DNA from: Exiguobacterium mexicanum
GTDB lineage: Bacteria > Bacillota > Bacilli > Exiguobacteriales > Exiguobacteriaceae
DNA length: 64,000 nucleotides
Assembly: GCF_005960665.1 (NCBI RefSeq)
Contig: NZ_CP040676.1
Location: 1,374,501-1,438,500, forward strand
Direction: 5' to 3'
Below are positions 59,714 through 64,000 of this stretch, one piece after another; positions within the stretch are counted from its first letter, which is position 1, and every line of letters begins with the position of its first letter. Both the position numbers and the translations under genes were made by a program. The notes below the pieces were generated by a model. The model had not been told where the DNA came from. It ran no database searches and saw only the letters and a program-made list of their open reading frames with translations.

Positions 59714-61516
59714 TCACATGACGCGTTTAAATAGCTTCTCGAGCTCGTACGTGCTCCACTTCACTAAAATCGGACGACCGTGCGGACACGTGTACGGAGA
59801 CATCGTCTGATTCAAATCGTGAAGCAATTGCCGCATCATCTCGTGGTTCAACGGATGGTTCGCTTTAATCGACCGTTTGCACGCCATCAAAATCGACGCA
59901 TCTTCCCGATATTTAGCGATGTCAATGGAGCGATCCCGAATCGCCATCTCTATCAAATCACGGACCGTTCCTTCTAAATCATGTTGCGGGTACCACGTCG
60001 GAATCTCTCTAACGAGGAACGTATTGCCGCCGAACGGCTCCAATTCGAGACCTGCTTCTTTTAAAAGCGGAGTGACTTCTTCAATCGCGAGCGCCTCTTC
60101 TTGCGTGAACTCGAGCGTGAGCGGAAGCAGCAACAACTGGTATTCCTTGTCAGGATTCCCGAGCTGCTCGTAAAACAACTCATATTTGATTCGTTCCTGG
60201 GCCGCATGTTGGTCGATGACGTACATCCCGTCCTCGGCACCACAGACGATATAACTCGCATGCAATTGACCGATGACGTCGAGCGGCGGCAACCGCTCTC
60301 CTTTCGTCTCGATTGTTTCCGATTCGACAATCGAGTCAATCGGTTCGGGCGCTTCGTTGACGAGCGGCGTCGGCGACCATCGACTCGGGGACGTGACGGG
60401 CTCACGTGGAAGCGGATAGTTCCACGTCGGCGCCTCATCCGTAACGGGAGTTCGCTCGACCGTGAAATCAAGTCGCTCTTGTTCGGTCCGCTGGGCCGGG
60501 CGCTCCTTCGGTTTGACCGACGGGATCAACCGTTGTTCCCGAAGCGTCAGTTGGACCGTCTCGCGAATCAATTGACAGAGCTCTTTCTCTTTTGAAAGCC
60601 GAACTTCTCGTTTCGTCGGGTGAACGTTGACATCGATCAGCATCGGGTCCATGTTCACTTCGAGGACAGCGATCGGATAACGACCAATTGGTAGCAGCGT
60701 GTGGTAGCCTTCGAGCACACTTTGGGTCAACGCAAAGTTCTTGATGCTCCGACCGTTCAAGATGAGCGTCACGTACTGCTTGTTCGAACGCGTCACTTCC
60801 GGACGGACGAGATGGGCGCTCAAACTATAGTCGTTCGTCTTACTCGACGCCGTGACAATTTGGGCCGCGACTTGTCGGCCATAGATGGCGAGCATGACTT
60901 GTTTGATGTCTCCGTTCCCGCTCGTCCTGAGCAGCTCCTTGTCTTCATGGAACGCCGTGAGGCGCACTTCCGGGTGGGACAAGGCGATCCGGTTCAACGT
61001 GTCGGTGATGCTCGCCAGTTCCGTCGCGGACGTTTTCAAATACTTCAATCGGGCTGGTGTATTATAGAACAATTGACTGACGGCTATCTCCGTCCCAACG
61101 TTCGCCGCGGCCGGTGTTTGCGCCGTGACAACGCCGCCTTGAAGCGTCATCTCGAACCCGTCTTCCTCGGCCCGGCGTGACTTCAGCGTCACATGGCTGA
61201 CCGAAGCAATCGAGGCGAGCGCCTCCCCACGGAAGCCGAGCGTGCGAATCCGGAACAAGTCGTGCTCGTCCCGAATCTTACTCGTCGCATGACGTAAAAA
61301 GGCGCGCGGGGCGTCCTCTTCATAAAACCCGTGCCCGTTATCGCGGACTTTAATGAGACGGATGCCCGCTTCCTCCAAATCGACTTCGATCTTGGTGGCG
61401 CCGGCGTCAATCGCGTTCTCGACGAGCTCTTTCACGACCGAGGCCGGTCGCTCGACGACTTCGCCAGCCGCGATTCGGTTGGCCAGTTGTTCCGGTAACT
61501 CCTGTATGATTCCCAT
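59714..61516 (-). CDS. mutL: DNA mismatch repair protein MutL
   Basis: A 600-residue mismatch-repair endonuclease. The GHKL ATPase domain has ELVENAIDAG (about 32-41), DNGHGFYEEDAPRAFLRHAT and GFRGEALASI. A proline-rich linker (about 350-430) joins the C-terminal endonuclease domain with the metal-binding DQHAAQERIKYE, ACKRSIKANHPL and CPHGRP, so nicking activity should be intact. The ATG at 61514-61516 lies four bases after the mutS stop and behind AAGGGGTGAG; the longer frame into mutS is rejected. Confidence 0.96.
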   Translation of the reverse strand: MGIIQELPEQLANRIAAGEVVERPASVVKELVENAIDAGATKIEVDLEEAGIRLIKVRDNGHGFYEEDAPRAFLRHATSKIRDEHDLFRIRTLGFRGEALASIASVSHVTLKSRRAEEDGFEMTLQGGVVTAQTPAAANVGTEIAVSQLFYNTPARLKYLKTSATELASITDTLNRIALSHPEVRLTAFHEDKELLRTSGNGDIKQVMLAIYGRQVAAQIVTASSKTNDYSLSAHLVRPEVTRSNKQYVTLILNGRSIKNFALTQSVLEGYHTLLPIGRYPIAVLEVNMDPMLIDVNVHPTKREVRLSKEKELCQLIRETVQLTLREQRLIPSVKPKERPAQRTEQERLDFTVERTPVTDEAPTWNYPLPREPVTSPSRWSPTPLVNEAPEPIDSIVESETIETKGERLPPLDVIGQLHASYIVCGAEDGMYVIDQHAAQERIKYELFYEQLGNPDKEYQLLLLPLTLEFTQEEALAIEEVTPLLKEAGLELEPFGGNTFLVREIPTWYPQHDLEGTVRDLIEMAIRDRSIDIAKYREDASILMACKRSIKANHPLNHEMMRQLLHDLNQTMSPYTCPHGRPILVKWSTYELEKLFKRVM

Positions 61517-61520
61517 CGAC

Positions 61521-64000
<2,480 letters not shown>

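Overview
The window looks like a chromosomal segment of a Bacilli-class Firmicute with moderate GC content (about half GC by eye, not computed). Strong GGAGG-type ribosome sites, several TTG and GTG starts, CcpA-type cre sites, Rex-type boxes and the gene content (fruRKA, adhE, gltBD, thyA-dfrA, hfq-miaA, mutSL, YhaM/YpcP/YpeP homologues, nrdDG, a sigma-B-like promoter before the L25/Ctc gene) fit this class. The mix of AdhE, a bacillolysin-type protease and this gene order suggests Exiguobacterium, but genus is an inference. No rRNA, tRNA, CRISPR array, insertion sequence or prophage is visible; this is mostly core and housekeeping DNA with small accessory patches.

Layout. 1-10 kb: a truncated FemAB-like gene, an inositol-dehydrogenase-like oxidoreductase, GNAT and OsmC genes, cardiolipin synthase, a PAS-GGDEF protein, a chemoreceptor remnant, and the fructose operon fruR-fruK-fruA with a compact promoter/operator. 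10-18 kb: a hydrolase, an M28-like protein that has lost its zinc ligands, adhE with Rex and cre sites, a MarR regulator, a YebC-family regulator and a YuiF-type transporter. 18-30 kb: glutamate synthase gltBD, a TspO-like protein, several oxidoreductases, a Bax-inhibitor-1 protein and a DJ-1 protein. 30-41 kb: a decayed peptidase E gene, thyA-dfrA, a diguanylate cyclase, fumC, a nucleic-acid operon (YhaM, CobW GTPase, YpcP, RNase HI-like), hfq and miaA. 41-47 kb: an AmiS/UreI channel, PPK2, a secreted M4 protease, an ABC-2 exporter and a membrane-anchored SGNH esterase. 47-54 kb: an enolase-superfamily racemase with a GNAT, an unusual regulator, an NhaC antiporter, an M20 amidohydrolase, DoxX and HtrA. 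54-64 kb: a FAH-family hydrolase, anaerobic ribonucleotide reductase nrdDG, a formate/nitrite transporter, L25/Ctc, mutL and mutS (cut by the window end).

The most interesting candidate system lies at 47.1-52.7 kb. A GNAT acyltransferase overlaps an enolase-superfamily racemase whose dipeptide-binding DxD motif is replaced by E-L-T; an M20 amidohydrolase and an Na+/H+ antiporter lie close by. The three enzyme families are those of the N-succinylamino-acid racemase route that turns D- into L-amino acids. The divergent regulator carries an unusual cyclase-like domain plus a winged helix, and the same 16-bp element occurs in its own intergenic region and in the nhaC promoter, the latter also carrying a perfect cre. 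Several anaerobic or fermentative genes (adhE, nrdDG, the FNT channel) have candidate Rex, cre, NrdR and FNR-like sites, pointing to a facultative anaerobe with coordinated redox and carbon control. Two unlisted 30-31 residue membrane peptides with excellent ribosome sites are also reported.
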